From assembly GCF_003201475.1 (NCBI RefSeq), contig NZ_QJJK01000006.1, positions 186,001 through 250,000 of the forward strand: 64,000 nucleotides of DNA, written 5' to 3'. A program made the translations under genes and the position numbers. Source of the stretch: Chelatococcus asaccharovorans (GTDB lineage Bacteria > Pseudomonadota > Alphaproteobacteria > Rhizobiales > Beijerinckiaceae). This document shows positions 1-8,608 of this stretch, piece after piece. The number at the start of each line of letters is the position of its first letter. Position 1 is the stretch's first letter. Below the pieces are notes generated by a model. It saw nothing but the letters and a program-made list of their open reading frames with translations, searched no databases and had not been told where the DNA came from.

Positions 1-953
1 TCACTCGCGATGCCAAGCACGTTCGATGTGCCGCCCAGCGGCGGGTTGAACGGCGGCGCGGCGAGCTTCAGGTTGGGGCGCACCTCGGGCTTGGCCTTCT
101 CGATGATCGGATAGAGCCAGGGGCCGTCGATGCGGATGGCGATGCGGCCATCGGCAAAGAGCTGGCGCACTTCACCCGCGGACAGGTCGCGCGGCGTGAG
201 GTTCTCCTTCACCACCGTCTTCCAGCGACGGAGCCCCTCGACCATCTGCGGCGTGTCGATGGTGACATTGCCCTTGGCGTCGGTGAAGGAGGCCTTGGCG
301 TCGAGGAGATAGCTGATCATCTCGGCGAGATATTGCCCGCCGCCGCCCTTGGTCTCATGGCCGGTGCCGAACTGGTCCATGATGCCGTCGCCGTTCGTGT
401 CTTTCGTAGTCTTGCGCACGACTTCGATGAACTCGTCCCAGTTCTTCGGAACGCTGACGCCGGCCTTCTTAAGCATATCCTCATTATACGCCATGATGCC
501 ACCGTAATAGAGCATCATGATGCAGACGGTTTCACCGTCCCACTTGCACTTTTCCTGCCCGGCCCAGTTGTTGAGATCGAGCTTGGACTTCTTGATGAAG
601 GGGTCGAGGTCGGCCAGCCAGCCGTTATCGGCGAATTTCTGGAACTCGAACGAGGCCAGATGCACGATGTCGGGCGGCGTTCCGCCGGCGAACAGCGTGG
701 TCATGGTGTCGGCGAAGGCGCCGCGCTCAACCTTGGTCCATTCGATCTTGACGCCGGGGTGCTTGGCCTCAAATTCCTTGATGATCGAAGCCCACCAGTC
801 GCCGACGCCGCGCTCGTCCTTCTGCCAGGACACGAATTTGAGCACCTTGTCGGCGGCGAAAGCCTGGCTCATGAAACCCAAGCCGGAACCCGCCATGAGA
901 GCCGTCGCGGCCACCGCGCCGACCGCCCAGCGTTTCATCCCATTGAATGCCAT
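1..953 (-). CDS. ABC transporter extracellular sugar-binding protein (partial, C-terminus off the window)
   Basis: 317 codons are visible; the gene runs off the left edge. The product starts with a Sec signal peptide (MKRWAVGAVAATALMAG, cleavage near SQAFA|ADK), then a typical solute-binding protein N-lobe (VLKFVSWQKDE, FEAKHPGVKIEW, LFAGGTPPDIVHL). This is the family-1 layout that binds sugars or polyols in the periplasm for a CUT1-type importer. The start at 953 is chosen because GGAGG lies about 8 bases upstream; an ATG at 938 is an alternative. It lies 106 bp downstream of the enolase-superfamily gene on the same strand, so it is probably in that operon, with the permeases expected beyond the window. 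The substrate cannot be read from sequence; a sugar acid or sugar is inferred from the neighbouring enzymes. Confidence 0.88.
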   Translation of the reverse strand, partial: MAFNGMKRWAVGAVAATALMAGSGLGFMSQAFAADKVLKFVSWQKDERGVGDWWASIIKEFEAKHPGVKIEWTKVERGAFADTMTTLFAGGTPPDIVHLASFEFQKFADNGWLADLDPFIKKSKLDLNNWAGQEKCKWDGETVCIMMLYYGGIMAYNEDMLKKAGVSVPKNWDEFIEVVRKTTKDTNGDGIMDQFGTGHETKGGGGQYLAEMISYLLDAKASFTDAKGNVTIDTPQMVEGLRRWKTVVKENLTPRDLSAGEVRQLFADGRIAIRIDGPWLYPIIEKAKPEVRPNLKLAAPPFNPPLGGTSNVLGIAS

Positions 954-1059
954 TCTATGTCCCTCCCGAGGATCATTTCTTCGACGAAGATGGCCGTTGC
1001 CGGCCACCGGACTGGAGAATGCGTTCCGAGCGGGCGGCCTGGCGACGCCGCCACGCCTG

Positions 1060-2229
1060 TCAGTGCTTGTGCAACAACCCGAGCGCTTCCTCGGACGGCT
1101 TGACGCCGAGGCCTGCGCCCGTCGGCAGGCTGTAGAGACCGGCTTTGCAATCCATGTCGCTCTCGATCAGGCGCCGGTTCGGCTCGAAGACCGAATGCTG
1201 GTACTCGTGACATTCAACGACCGTCAGGGCCGCGCTCGCCTGCAGGCTCGCCGCCATGAACAGGCCGATGCCGATCGTCGCATGCGGAATGACCTTGAGG
1301 TGATGCGCCTCGGCATAGCGGCCGATGCGCATGAACTCGGTAATCCCCGTATGGCCCATCTCCGGCTGGATGATACCACAGGCGCGACGCGCCACCCGCG
1401 GCACGAGATCGAATACCGTTCGCCACTCCTCGCCCGCCGCAACCGTCGTGGACACGGAGCGCGCGACATGGGCGAGCCCGTCGATATCCTCCGGCTTCAC
1501 GGGGGCTTCGGCGAACCACAGCCCGTGCGGCTCCATGGCGCGGATCAGCGCAACGGCCTCCTCGGCTGAATGGACCCAATGCATGTCGCAGGCGATGCGC
1601 GCCTTCGGCCCGAGCCGGCTGCGCAGGCTCTCCATCTCGGCCACCACGCCGTCATCGGCGACGGGCGCGGCAAATTTGAAGCTGTCGAAGCCCCTGCCCT
1701 GCCATTCCGCCGCGAAATCCGCGCGCTCGGCCAGCGTGCGCTTCGGCAATCCGGAAACATAAGCCGGCAAATGATCATGCCGCTGGCCACCCAGCATCTT
1801 GACGATCGGCAGGCCGGCGAGCTGGCCCGAGAGATCCCACAGGGCGATATCGATCGCGGCGAGCGCATCGAGATAGAAGCCGCCGGTATAGCCGCGCACC
1901 CGCATGAGATCGTAGAGATCCTCGTGGATCACGACCACGTCATGGGGGTCGCGCCCGACGACGAAGGGCCCGAGAAGATCCGAGATCAGGGCGATGACCG
2001 CGCCGGGCGCGACGATGCCGTAGGTCTCGCCCCAGCCGACTGCCCCGTCGCGGGTCTCGATACGCACGACGACGGTGCGGTCTGCGGTCGGGTAGACCGT
2101 GCGGTTGCCGAGCCGCACGATATAGCCTTTCTCGTTGACGCTCTCGCCGGGACGCAGCGCCCCGAGATAGGGCGTGTCGCGCGGGATGGTGATCGAGAAG
2201 ACCTCGACCTTGGCGACCTGATCAACCAT
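1060..2229 (-). CDS. mandelate racemase/muconate lactonizing enzyme family protein (enolase superfamily)
   Basis: 389 aa, normal length for the enolase superfamily. An N-terminal capping domain (GALRPGESVNEKG, VVVRIETRDGAVGWGE) is followed by a TIM barrel. Metal-ligand positions are visible as Asp in IACDMHW, Glu in WFAEAPV and Glu in AAGEEWR, with a late barrel His in VIPHATIGIG. The usual KxK motif reads FKFA, so the first Lys is kept and the second position is Ala, which argues against a standard racemase. These enzymes abstract a proton alpha to a carboxylate, mostly from sugar acids; dehydration or cycloisomerisation is inferred. The start overlaps the stop of the DapA-family gene by 8 bases, implying translational coupling. 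Confidence 0.88.
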   Translation of the reverse strand: MVDQVAKVEVFSITIPRDTPYLGALRPGESVNEKGYIVRLGNRTVYPTADRTVVVRIETRDGAVGWGETYGIVAPGAVIALISDLLGPFVVGRDPHDVVVIHEDLYDLMRVRGYTGGFYLDALAAIDIALWDLSGQLAGLPIVKMLGGQRHDHLPAYVSGLPKRTLAERADFAAEWQGRGFDSFKFAAPVADDGVVAEMESLRSRLGPKARIACDMHWVHSAEEAVALIRAMEPHGLWFAEAPVKPEDIDGLAHVARSVSTTVAAGEEWRTVFDLVPRVARRACGIIQPEMGHTGITEFMRIGRYAEAHHLKVIPHATIGIGLFMAASLQASAALTVVECHEYQHSVFEPNRRLIESDMDCKAGLYSLPTGAGLGVKPSEEALGLLHKH

Positions 2230-3145
2230 GCGCGCCCTCCCCGGTCAGGAGATCGCGCGCCAGATCGAGCCAGGCGTCAATCTCAGCCACGTCGTAATCG
2301 TCGAAGGTGAGCAGTTTCGCCCGCACGACGTCGTTGTCCATGACGCCGCGGCGGCTCAGCACATGCTTGGTGAAACGCATGCGGTAGTTCGCCTGGATCA
2401 CGAGCAGCGGCAGCGTGCGCATATAGAGCTCGCGCGCCTTGGCGACATCGCCGGCGCGGAAGGCGCGATCGAGCGCGACATGGACATCGGTGATCTCGAC
2501 GGCCGGCATAGCCGCACAGGCGCCGCGCTGATATTCATCGATGATATAGCGCGCGCCGCCACCGCCGATCACGCCCTTGAGATGGGCCGGCTTTCCCTTG
2601 AGGATCGCCGATATCGGCGGCCCGGACGGCAGCGTCTCTTCCTTGACATAGGTGATGGACGGGTTGCCGGCCACGATGGCGTGGATGGTTTCCGCATTGA
2701 GATCCGAGCCGCGCGGCGCGGGCGCGTTCTGCAGGACGATGCTGATCTCGGGAACGGCCTCAGCAATCGTCCGATAGAAAGCACCAACAGCCTCAGCCCC
2801 CACGCCGACGCTCTTCGGCGCCTGGATCATCACGGTGGTGACGCCCGCCGCCACCGCATCCCGGGAATGGGCAATCGCCTCCTCCGCGCTCGGCGCGCTG
2901 GCGCCCGCGATCACCGGAACGCGGCCGGCGACACGTGCCACCACCGTGCGCAGAAGCGTCGCGCGTTCATCGGCAGTCAGATCATCGACCTCGCTCGCGA
3001 AGCCCGGAAAGACGAGGCCATTGGCGCCGCAGGCGAGCGCGAAATCGACGACGCGCTCCATCGCCGGGAGATCGACAGCTCCATCGCCGCGAAAAGGCGT
3101 GGGCAGGACAGGCAGAATGCCGGTGAGCGAGAGGCCTTGGAGCAA
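2222..3145 (-). CDS. DapA/NanA-family aldolase (dihydrodipicolinate synthase family), TTG start
   Basis: 307 aa from a TTG codon at 3145 preceded by AAGGAGG five bases upstream. The longer ATG-started frame to 3190 would begin inside the operator and is less likely. The fold is a class I aldolase TIM barrel: TGILPVLPTPF, NGLVFPGFASE, PVIAGASAPS, and Schiff-base Lys in TYVKEET. The segment that carries the catalytic Tyr in DHDPS (LYNVP) reads VLQNAP, so Tyr is replaced by Gln. True lysine-pathway DHDPS activity is therefore unlikely; sugar-acid aldolase or dehydratase work is more plausible. It is the first gene of an operon with the enolase-superfamily enzyme and the ABC binding protein. Confidence 0.87.
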   Translation of the reverse strand: MLQGLSLTGILPVLPTPFRGDGAVDLPAMERVVDFALACGANGLVFPGFASEVDDLTADERATLLRTVVARVAGRVPVIAGASAPSAEEAIAHSRDAVAAGVTTVMIQAPKSVGVGAEAVGAFYRTIAEAVPEISIVLQNAPAPRGSDLNAETIHAIVAGNPSITYVKEETLPSGPPISAILKGKPAHLKGVIGGGGARYIIDEYQRGACAAMPAVEITDVHVALDRAFRAGDVAKARELYMRTLPLLVIQANYRMRFTKHVLSRRGVMDNDVVRAKLLTFDDYDVAEIDAWLDLARDLLTGEGAHG

Positions 3146-3160
3146 TCGATCCTCCTTTTT

Positions 3161-3224
3161 GATCCATATAATGGATCTAATGTTTTTCATTATGGACCTT
3201 ATGCCGAACGCCTGTTACCGTCAA
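3161..3224 (-). promoter_or_regulatory. promoter and palindromic operator of the aldolase/enolase/ABC operon
   Basis: On the minus strand TTGACG (3224-3219) and TAAGGT (3201-3196) are separated by exactly 17 bases, a good sigma-70 match. Downstream of the expected start point lies a perfect palindrome GATCCAT-TAT-ATGGATC (3177-3161), and a related half site GGTCCATAATG overlaps the -10 (3199-3189). The layout fits a repressor of the GntR or IclR type. No regulator gene is present nearby in the window. Confidence 0.6.
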
Positions 3225-3287
3225 GCGGTCTGCGGCGGGGCCCGGACCTGTCCCACCAGCCCGATGCCAACTCGGCCAGTCCTTGCC

Positions 3288-4226
3288 ATGTCGTCTTCCT
3301 CATCCGCTCCAGACGATCCCGGTCGCCCCGGCGAAGAGCCCGCGCCAACGCCTATTCCGGCCGACAGTCATGACCAGGAGCGGCTCGGGATCCTGCAGAC
3401 CTTCGTTGCGGTCGCCGCCGGCGTCGGGAACAACTTTTTCTTCAAGCTGCTCGCTGCTCTGCCCGTCTCGGAAATCATTGTCCTGCGCTCAGGATCGGCA
3501 TTGCTGCTGCTTCTGCCCTTGATCGCCTGGCGCAGCCGGCGCCAGCCGCCGCGACCGTCACCCTTCACGCGCGCGGTTCTCGTCCGCGCAGCCTGCGAGG
3601 CGACCGCCACGGCGTGCCTCATCTTCGCAGTGACGCGGATGCCGCTCGCGCTGGTCACCGCCATCCTGATGACCATTCCGATCATGACGGCGCTGATCGG
3701 CCGCTTCGTGCTGCAAGAGGCCACACCGGCAACGGCCTGGATCGCCATCGGCTTCGGGCTCGCCGGCACGCTGCTGCTGTTGCGACCCGGCCTCGACGCC
3801 TCACCGGCGGGCCTTGCGGCGGTGACGCTCAGTGCGCTCGCCTTTGCCCTGCGCGATGTGCTGACGCGCTCCATGCCGCGCCACTATGGGGCGCTGCGCA
3901 TGACGGCGATGGCCAATGCGGCGACGTTCACGCTGGGGCTCACGCTCTCACTCGGGAGCAGCTGGAAACCGATCGATAGCAGCGACATCGGCATTCTCGC
4001 CGCCGCCGTAGGACTTTACATCGCCAGCAACGTCCTGATCGCACAGGGCATCCGCAATGCGCGGCTCGCGATCACGAGCCCGCTGCGCTACACCAGCGTG
4101 CCCTTGGCCCTGGCCCTCGATATCACGGTTCTCGGAATCATGCCCGACGCGCTCGCTCTCGCCGGCACGGCCCTCATCATTGCAAGCGGGCTCGCCATGC
4201 CGCTCTTGGCGGCCCGGCGGAGATAA
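3288..4226 (+). CDS. DMT superfamily (EamA-type) transporter
   Basis: About 312 aa from ATG 3288 (ATG 3264 is also possible; neither has a clear ribosome site). After a polar Pro/Ser-rich N-terminus there are about ten hydrophobic segments arranged as two EamA repeats, e.g. SEIIVLRSGSALLLLLPL, MPLALVTAILMTIPIMTAL, IAIGFGLAGTLLLL in the first half and ILAAAVGLYIASNVLIAQG and ITVLGIMPDALALAGT in the second. The family exports metabolites or amino acids across the inner membrane; the substrate is unknown. It is transcribed divergently from the sugar-acid operon, so the two may share control. Confidence 0.85.
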   Translation: MSSSSSAPDDPGRPGEEPAPTPIPADSHDQERLGILQTFVAVAAGVGNNFFFKLLAALPVSEIIVLRSGSALLLLLPLIAWRSRRQPPRPSPFTRAVLVRAACEATATACLIFAVTRMPLALVTAILMTIPIMTALIGRFVLQEATPATAWIAIGFGLAGTLLLLRPGLDASPAGLAAVTLSALAFALRDVLTRSMPRHYGALRMTAMANAATFTLGLTLSLGSSWKPIDSSDIGILAAAVGLYIASNVLIAQGIRNARLAITSPLRYTSVPLALALDITVLGIMPDALALAGTALIIASGLAMPLLAARRR

Positions 4227-4237
4227 GCGCGCCCTGA

Positions 4238-4415
4238 TCCCTCCCCCTCGGGGAGGGTGGCCTCGCGTCAGCGAGGTCGGGTGGGGCCACAAGGCGGGAG
4301 ACAGTGCTCTCCCGGCCAACATATGTGTCGCCGTCGTCTGGTCGAGAAGGCGTCGCGGGTAGACCCCGCCCGGCGCCTCCGGCGCCACCCTCCCCTGAGG
4401 GGAGGGATCGACGCG
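4238..4415. repeat. intergenic palindromic repeat of the CCTCCCC/GGGGAGG type
   Basis: The block opens with CCTCCCCCTCGGGGAGGGTGG and ends with CCACCCTCCCCTGAGGGGAGGG, with GGTGGGG, GCCTCGCGTCAGCGAGG and GCGCCTCCGGCGC hairpins between. The same modules recur at 26.9-27.3 kb. It lies between convergent genes and could act as a bidirectional terminator. No reading frame is supported. Confidence 0.7.
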
Positions 4416-4422
4416 TCCCACC

Positions 4423-6501
4423 TCACACCTCAGCGAGGCCGCGTTTGCGCAACAACGCCGTCGGATCCGGATCGCGGCCGCGGAAGGCCCGGTAGGCCGC
4501 GTCCGGCGCCTGCCGGTAGCCGGCTGAATAAACGAATTGCTTCAGCCGCCGCGCAGTGGCGGGATCGAAGATGTCGCCGGCCTCCTCAAAGGCGCCGAAG
4601 CCGTCCGCATCGAGCACCTCGGACCAGAGATAGCTGTAATAGGCGGAGGAATAGCCGTCGCCGGCAAAGACATGGGTGAAATGCGCGGGCCGGTGGCGCA
4701 TCACGATGGCCTCCGGCATGCCGATGCGTGCCAGGGAGGCCTTCTCGAAAGCCGCGACATCGAGGGTGTCTGCCGATGTCACGCTATGGAAATCGAGATC
4801 GACCAGCGCCGACGCGGCATATTCGACGGTCGCAAACCCCTGCCCGAAGGTGCGGCTCGCCAGAATGCGCGCGATCAACGCATCCGGCATCGGCTCGCCC
4901 GTGCGGTAGTTGAGGGCAAACCGCTTCAGAATCTCCGGCTGCTCCAGCCAATGTTCGAACAGCTGCGAGGGGAATTCGACGAAATCGCGCGCCACATTCG
5001 TACCGGCGATCGTCGGATAGTCCACATCGGACAGAAGTCCATGCAAGGCATGGCCGAATTCATGGAACAAGGTGCGCGCATCGTCGAAGGACAGCAGCGT
5101 CGGCTCGCCCTCCCGCGCCTTGGCGAAGTTCATCACGTTGACGATGATCGGCTTCACGTCACCGTCGAACTTCTCCTGCGTGCGAAACGAACTCATCCAG
5201 GCGCCGCTGCGCTTGGAGGCGCGGCTGAAGTAATCCCCCAGGAACAGGCCGACGACCTCTCCCGCCGCATTCTTCACGTCGAAGGCGCGCACGTCCCGAT
5301 GGTAGAGGCTGAGGTCTCGGCGCTCGGCAAAGCTGAGGCCAAAGAGCTTATGGGCCACATGAAAGGCGGCGTCGATGATCGCGTCGAGCTGGAAATACGG
5401 CTTGGTCTCGCTCTCGTCGAGATCGAACTCCGCCTTTCTCACCTGCTCGGCATAATAGCGCCAGTCCCAGGGCTTGAGGGGTCCATTGACCCCGTCCGCT
5501 GCCATGCGCGCTTCGAGCGCCGCACGTTCCGCTTCGGCGCGCCGCAAGGCGGGCTTCCACACCGAATCGAGCAGCGCACGCGCCGCCGAAGGGGTCTTGG
5601 CCATGGAATCATCGAGACGAAAATCAGCAAAGGTCGGAAAGCCGAGAAGCTTCGCGCGCTCGGCGCGCAGTTGAACCATTTCGGCGATAAGCCCACGGTT
5701 GTCGGTCTCGCCCGCTTCACCGCGGGCGATCCAGGCCTTGAAGGCCTTCTCGCGCAGGTCCCGCCGCGCCGAGAACATCAGGAAGGGCTCGACGCTGGAG
5801 CGCGAGAGCGTGATGACATGCCGACCGTCATGGCCGCGCTCGCTCGCCGCCTGCGCCGCCGCATCGCGCAGGAAATCCGGCAAGCCCGCGAGATCCGCCT
5901 CGCCCTCGAGCACCAGGCTATAGGCCGATTCATCGGCGAGGACGTTCTGTGCGAACTCTGTCCCAATAAGGGCAAGCCGCTTGGCGATCTCCCCCAAACG
6001 CGCCTTCGCGGCGGGCTCGAGCCCGGCGCCGGCGCGCACGAAAGCCTTGCGATAGCGGTCGAGAACCTGCGCCTCCTCCGCCGACGTTACCCCTTTGGCG
6101 GTGGCTGCCACCGCCTCAAGACGCCGAAACAGCGCGGCATTCTGGTAGACGGCGTTCCGGTGGCCTGCGAGCATCGGTGAGATGGCGCGGTCGATCGCCT
6201 CCAGGTCCTTGTTCGTATGCGCGCCTGTCAAGTTGTAGAAGACCGCAGCGACCCGGGTCAGCCTGCGGCCGCTGCGCTCGAGCGCCGCGACCGTGTTGTC
6301 AAAATCGGCCTCGTCCGGGTTGGTGGCGATCCGGCCGATTTCGGCCTCGTGCTCGGCGAGAGCCGCCTGGAAGGCCGGCTCGAAATGCTCCGGCTTGATG
6401 CGCGCGAAGGGCGGCACGCCAAACGGCGTCTCCCAGGTCGCCAGCAAGGGATTGGCAGGCTCCACCTGTGCAACGGGCGTATCGGGCAGGCGATCGGTCA
6501 T
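4423..6501 (-). CDS. dcp: peptidyl-dipeptidase Dcp (M3 family zinc metallopeptidase)
   Basis: 692 aa, the usual length for Dcp/oligopeptidase A. The zinc site HEFGHALHG sits in the C-terminal half, followed by the substrate-loop sequence GTNVARDFVEFPSQLFEHW and preceded by AWMSSFR, which resembles Dcp more than PrlC. The C-terminus shows the HxxxY-type region GDGYSSAYYSYLW. The enzyme removes C-terminal dipeptides from oligopeptides in the cytoplasm or periplasm; no signal peptide is seen, so a cytoplasmic location is inferred. The ATG at 6501 has GGAG 8 bases upstream. It converges with the DMT transporter across a palindromic repeat. Confidence 0.94.
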   Translation of the reverse strand: MTDRLPDTPVAQVEPANPLLATWETPFGVPPFARIKPEHFEPAFQAALAEHEAEIGRIATNPDEADFDNTVAALERSGRRLTRVAAVFYNLTGAHTNKDLEAIDRAISPMLAGHRNAVYQNAALFRRLEAVAATAKGVTSAEEAQVLDRYRKAFVRAGAGLEPAAKARLGEIAKRLALIGTEFAQNVLADESAYSLVLEGEADLAGLPDFLRDAAAQAASERGHDGRHVITLSRSSVEPFLMFSARRDLREKAFKAWIARGEAGETDNRGLIAEMVQLRAERAKLLGFPTFADFRLDDSMAKTPSAARALLDSVWKPALRRAEAERAALEARMAADGVNGPLKPWDWRYYAEQVRKAEFDLDESETKPYFQLDAIIDAAFHVAHKLFGLSFAERRDLSLYHRDVRAFDVKNAAGEVVGLFLGDYFSRASKRSGAWMSSFRTQEKFDGDVKPIIVNVMNFAKAREGEPTLLSFDDARTLFHEFGHALHGLLSDVDYPTIAGTNVARDFVEFPSQLFEHWLEQPEILKRFALNYRTGEPMPDALIARILASRTFGQGFATVEYAASALVDLDFHSVTSADTLDVAAFEKASLARIGMPEAIVMRHRPAHFTHVFAGDGYSSAYYSYLWSEVLDADGFGAFEEAGDIFDPATARRLKQFVYSAGYRQAPDAAYRAFRGRDPDPTALLRKRGLAEV

Positions 6502-6527
6502 GAGTCACTCCATGTCAGACACGATAT

Positions 6528-6603
6528 TAGTGGTTCGTCGTCGACATTTGCATCCGCCTGATACGAGCCTTTGAGCCAATGTCGGATTCAAGAGAACCAC
6601 TAG
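6528..6603. repeat. palindromic element A (CCGACATT core), ending in CTAG
   Basis: The outer arms TTAGTGGTTC and GAACCACTAG are inverted, with inner arms TCGACATTTGC and GCCAATGTCGG. The core CCGACATTGGCTC is the same as in the element at 37812-37883. It lies just upstream of the dcp start. Non-coding. Confidence 0.65.
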
Positions 6604-6616
6604 CAAGTTATTGGTT

Positions 6617-6695
6617 CTAGTGGAGCTTTTGAATTTGACATTTGATCTGGAGCTTGATGTCAGGTGGGACTCAAATGTCAAATTCGCTCCACTAG
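6617..6695. repeat. palindromic element B (GAATTTGACATTTGA core) bounded by CTAG on both sides
   Basis: CTAGTGGAGC at the left is mirrored by GCTCCACTAG at the right, and GAATTTGACATTTGA is mirrored by TCAAATGTCAAATTC. A near copy with one change in the arms (GACGTTTGA) is at 37722-37795. Its right CTAG is shared with the next element, as if insertions were stacked on CTAG sites. Confidence 0.75.
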
Positions 6696-6901
6696 CAGGC
6701 TGTTGAAAAACTGTTTCTCGAACCGCTCACGTGTCATCCCCGGCGCGATTGGCGAAGCCAATAGCGGGAAGGGGATCCAAAATCATCAAGGGCGTCATTG
6801 TCCTGGATTCCCTTCCCCTCGGGCCTTGCGACCCTCGGCCGGGAATGACACCGTCGCCAAATGACATCGCTCAGGCAAAGGCTGAGTTTTTCAACAGCCT
6901 G
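6696..6901. mobile_element. MITE-like element, 206 bp, with 17-bp perfect terminal inverted repeats and CTAG flanks
   Basis: The left end CAGGCTGTTGAAAAACT and the right end AGTTTTTCAACAGCCTG are perfect inverted copies. CTAG is present immediately outside both ends (6692-6695 and 6902-6905), consistent with a 4-bp target duplication. No transposase frame exists inside; the interior holds GTCATCCCCGG and CCGGGAATGAC hairpin arms. The ends resemble from memory those of some DDE-type insertion sequences, so a non-autonomous derivative is inferred. Confidence 0.75.
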
Positions 6902-6905
6902 CTAG

Positions 6906-7439
6906 GTGACGGCAAGTGACGGGGGAACAAGCAGACGAGAGATCGAGTGGGAAAGCGACCGCGCGATTGCCTTGCCGCGCATGCGCGTTCACATTTGCCT
7001 GCAATATGAATACTCAAGAACCCGGATTCAAAAATTTGACGAAATTAAGTTTGATATCTGCGTTCATCGATTATTTCCATATATATGGAAAAGTAACTAT
7101 ATCCGCCACAAGCCAATTGTCCCCAAGCGATACGTATCACATTAAAGTTGCGTAACATTCTGAGGTGTTAATCTGCGGTTCATCTGAAAAATTCTTTACT
7201 TTCACCCATGAAACGGCAACGGACCTTGAGAATCCGCCAGTCCCGCGCGAAGGCTTTGGCCCTCGACCCGCCGCCTGCGACCGGGCATGCGCAGAAGGTT
7301 CGCGCTGGACGATCGTTCGACATGCCGTCATCCACCGTGAGATGATGGGATTCCATCCTCATCACCCGTGACGCCTCACCCCATGTGCGTGGGAACTGAA
7401 AGCAGGAGGCGAGACTTTGATCTACAGGAGGAGCATTTC
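6906..7439. other. AT-rich intergenic region without a supported gene
   Basis: Base composition drops sharply between about 6990 and 7210 (runs such as AAAATTTGACGAAATTAAG and ATTTCCATATATATGG). Two overlapping frames of 79 codons exist, but they lack ribosome sites and have no recognisable protein character. The part after 7210 is the leader of the small secreted protein gene at 7440. Confidence 0.5.
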
Positions 7440-7772
7440 ATGCTGAATTCATTCGGTCGTCTTCTGGCCGCGGCCGGCCTGCTGGTCGGTGTCGGCCTTG
7501 CAGCGGTTCCGGCTTCGGCAGCCCCGGCGGGTATGCCGTTGGCCGCGCCCTCGTCCGCGCTCAATGTCGAGCCCGCGCAGTACTACCCACCCCCTCCCGG
7601 CTATCGCCACCCTCCGGGTTATCGCCCCGGCTACCGTCCGCCGCCTCCGGGATACCGCTACGGTTACCGTCCCGTGCCGCGCCGTGTCTGCCGCTGGGAA
7701 ACGGTGCGGGTCCGCGGGCCCTACGGGGGCTGGGCAACCAAGCGCGTACAGCGCTGCTACCGCCGCTACTAA
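7440..7772 (+). CDS. small secreted Pro/Tyr/Arg-rich protein
   Basis: 110 aa. The ATG at 7440 is set by AGGAGG eight bases upstream. The first 28 residues form a Sec signal peptide (LLAAAGLLVGVGLAAVPASA|APA). The mature part contains PPPPGYRHPPGYRPGYRPP-type repeats, then a basic tail with two cysteines (RVCRWETV ... KRVQRCYRR). No enzyme motif is seen. A similar design is found at 9879-10235. Such GYR-rich exported proteins are common and uncharacterised in Hyphomicrobiales. A perfect-stem terminator follows at 7817, so it is probably monocistronic. Confidence 0.8.
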   Translation: MLNSFGRLLAAAGLLVGVGLAAVPASAAPAGMPLAAPSSALNVEPAQYYPPPPGYRHPPGYRPGYRPPPPGYRYGYRPVPRRVCRWETVRVRGPYGGWATKRVQRCYRRY

Positions 7773-7816
7773 CGGCAGACCCAGCGACATAAGACAGTCA
7801 GAATGGGTACGCGCGC

Positions 7817-7843
7817 CCCCCGGTCCTCACGACCGGGGGTTTT
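7817..7843 (+). terminator. Rho-independent terminator
   Basis: A 9-bp perfect stem CCCCCGGTC / GACCGGGGG with loop CTCAC is followed by TTTT, 45 bases after the stop of the small secreted protein gene. Confidence 0.85.
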
Positions 7844-7979
7844 CTGTCTGAGACGGCCGTTTGAACGGTAGGCATTTTTTAAAACCCTGATATAGCGATC
7901 GCACTACGCCCGCCCAGCTCACGGTGGACGGTTGGGGGCGGGTCTAATAGCGTCGTGAAATATTTGTCAGGAGATCCGT

Positions 7980-8354
7980 ATGGCTGTCGTTCGCTTGCAC
8001 CACAATCCCGAGACGCAAACCGTCACTTTGTCGGACGAGAATAATCCCGCCGTCGCCCTCGAGATCGATGCCGCGCAGCTTGAGCAGGTCCTCCACGGAT
8101 TGGGTGAGATGCGGTCGCGCCTCGAGCCGCGCGTCGAGCCGGAATGGCAGCCGGGCCGTCCGGTCCAGGCCATCACGAACCCGCGCTTTTCGGCAGAGCT
8201 TCCGAAGGATCGGGACTTTACGGTTCTCCACCTGCGCGATCCGCGCTTCGGCTGGCTGCACTACGCTGTCCCCTTCCCGGAATGCGGCCGTCTTGCCGAG
8301 TTCCTCGCGCGCGCCGTGAAGCGCAACGCCCCACCCCAGACGCCCCAGCACTAA
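7980..8354 (+). CDS. hypothetical cytoplasmic protein, 124 aa
   Basis: Not recognised. The ATG at 7980 is preceded by AGGAGATCCGT, a good ribosome site. The protein has no signal peptide or membrane segment, is mildly acidic, and contains ALEIDAAQLEQVLHGLGEMR (likely helix) and FTVLHLRDPRFGWLHYAVP. A terminator lies upstream and no same-strand partner is close, so it is probably a single-gene unit. Codon usage resembles the neighbouring genes, which supports it being real. Confidence 0.65.
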   Translation: MAVVRLHHNPETQTVTLSDENNPAVALEIDAAQLEQVLHGLGEMRSRLEPRVEPEWQPGRPVQAITNPRFSAELPKDRDFTVLHLRDPRFGWLHYAVPFPECGRLAEFLARAVKRNAPPQTPQH

Positions 8355-8608
8355 GGGCGCCTCGAAAGGCGGTTCGGCTCTACCCAAACGGTGCTTCAAC
8401 GGATGGATGTCCGCGCGTTCCGACCGGTTTCGCCGGACGGGGCATCGGGAAGGCATCCGCGCCGATGGCGCTGCTCGCGCGCCACACCGGCACGTGAAGC
8501 AGGGGTCGCATGCACGGGATGCATCAGCCGGCCCCTGCCCGCGCCTTGGGTTCTCCACCATATTGATTGGATAATTCTGTTATCCACATCAGCTGATTGG
8601 AGTTGCCC

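Noticed and set aside
6906-7155. Two overlapping 79-codon frames in the AT-rich gap
   Set aside because: No ribosome site, atypical composition, different frames equally open.
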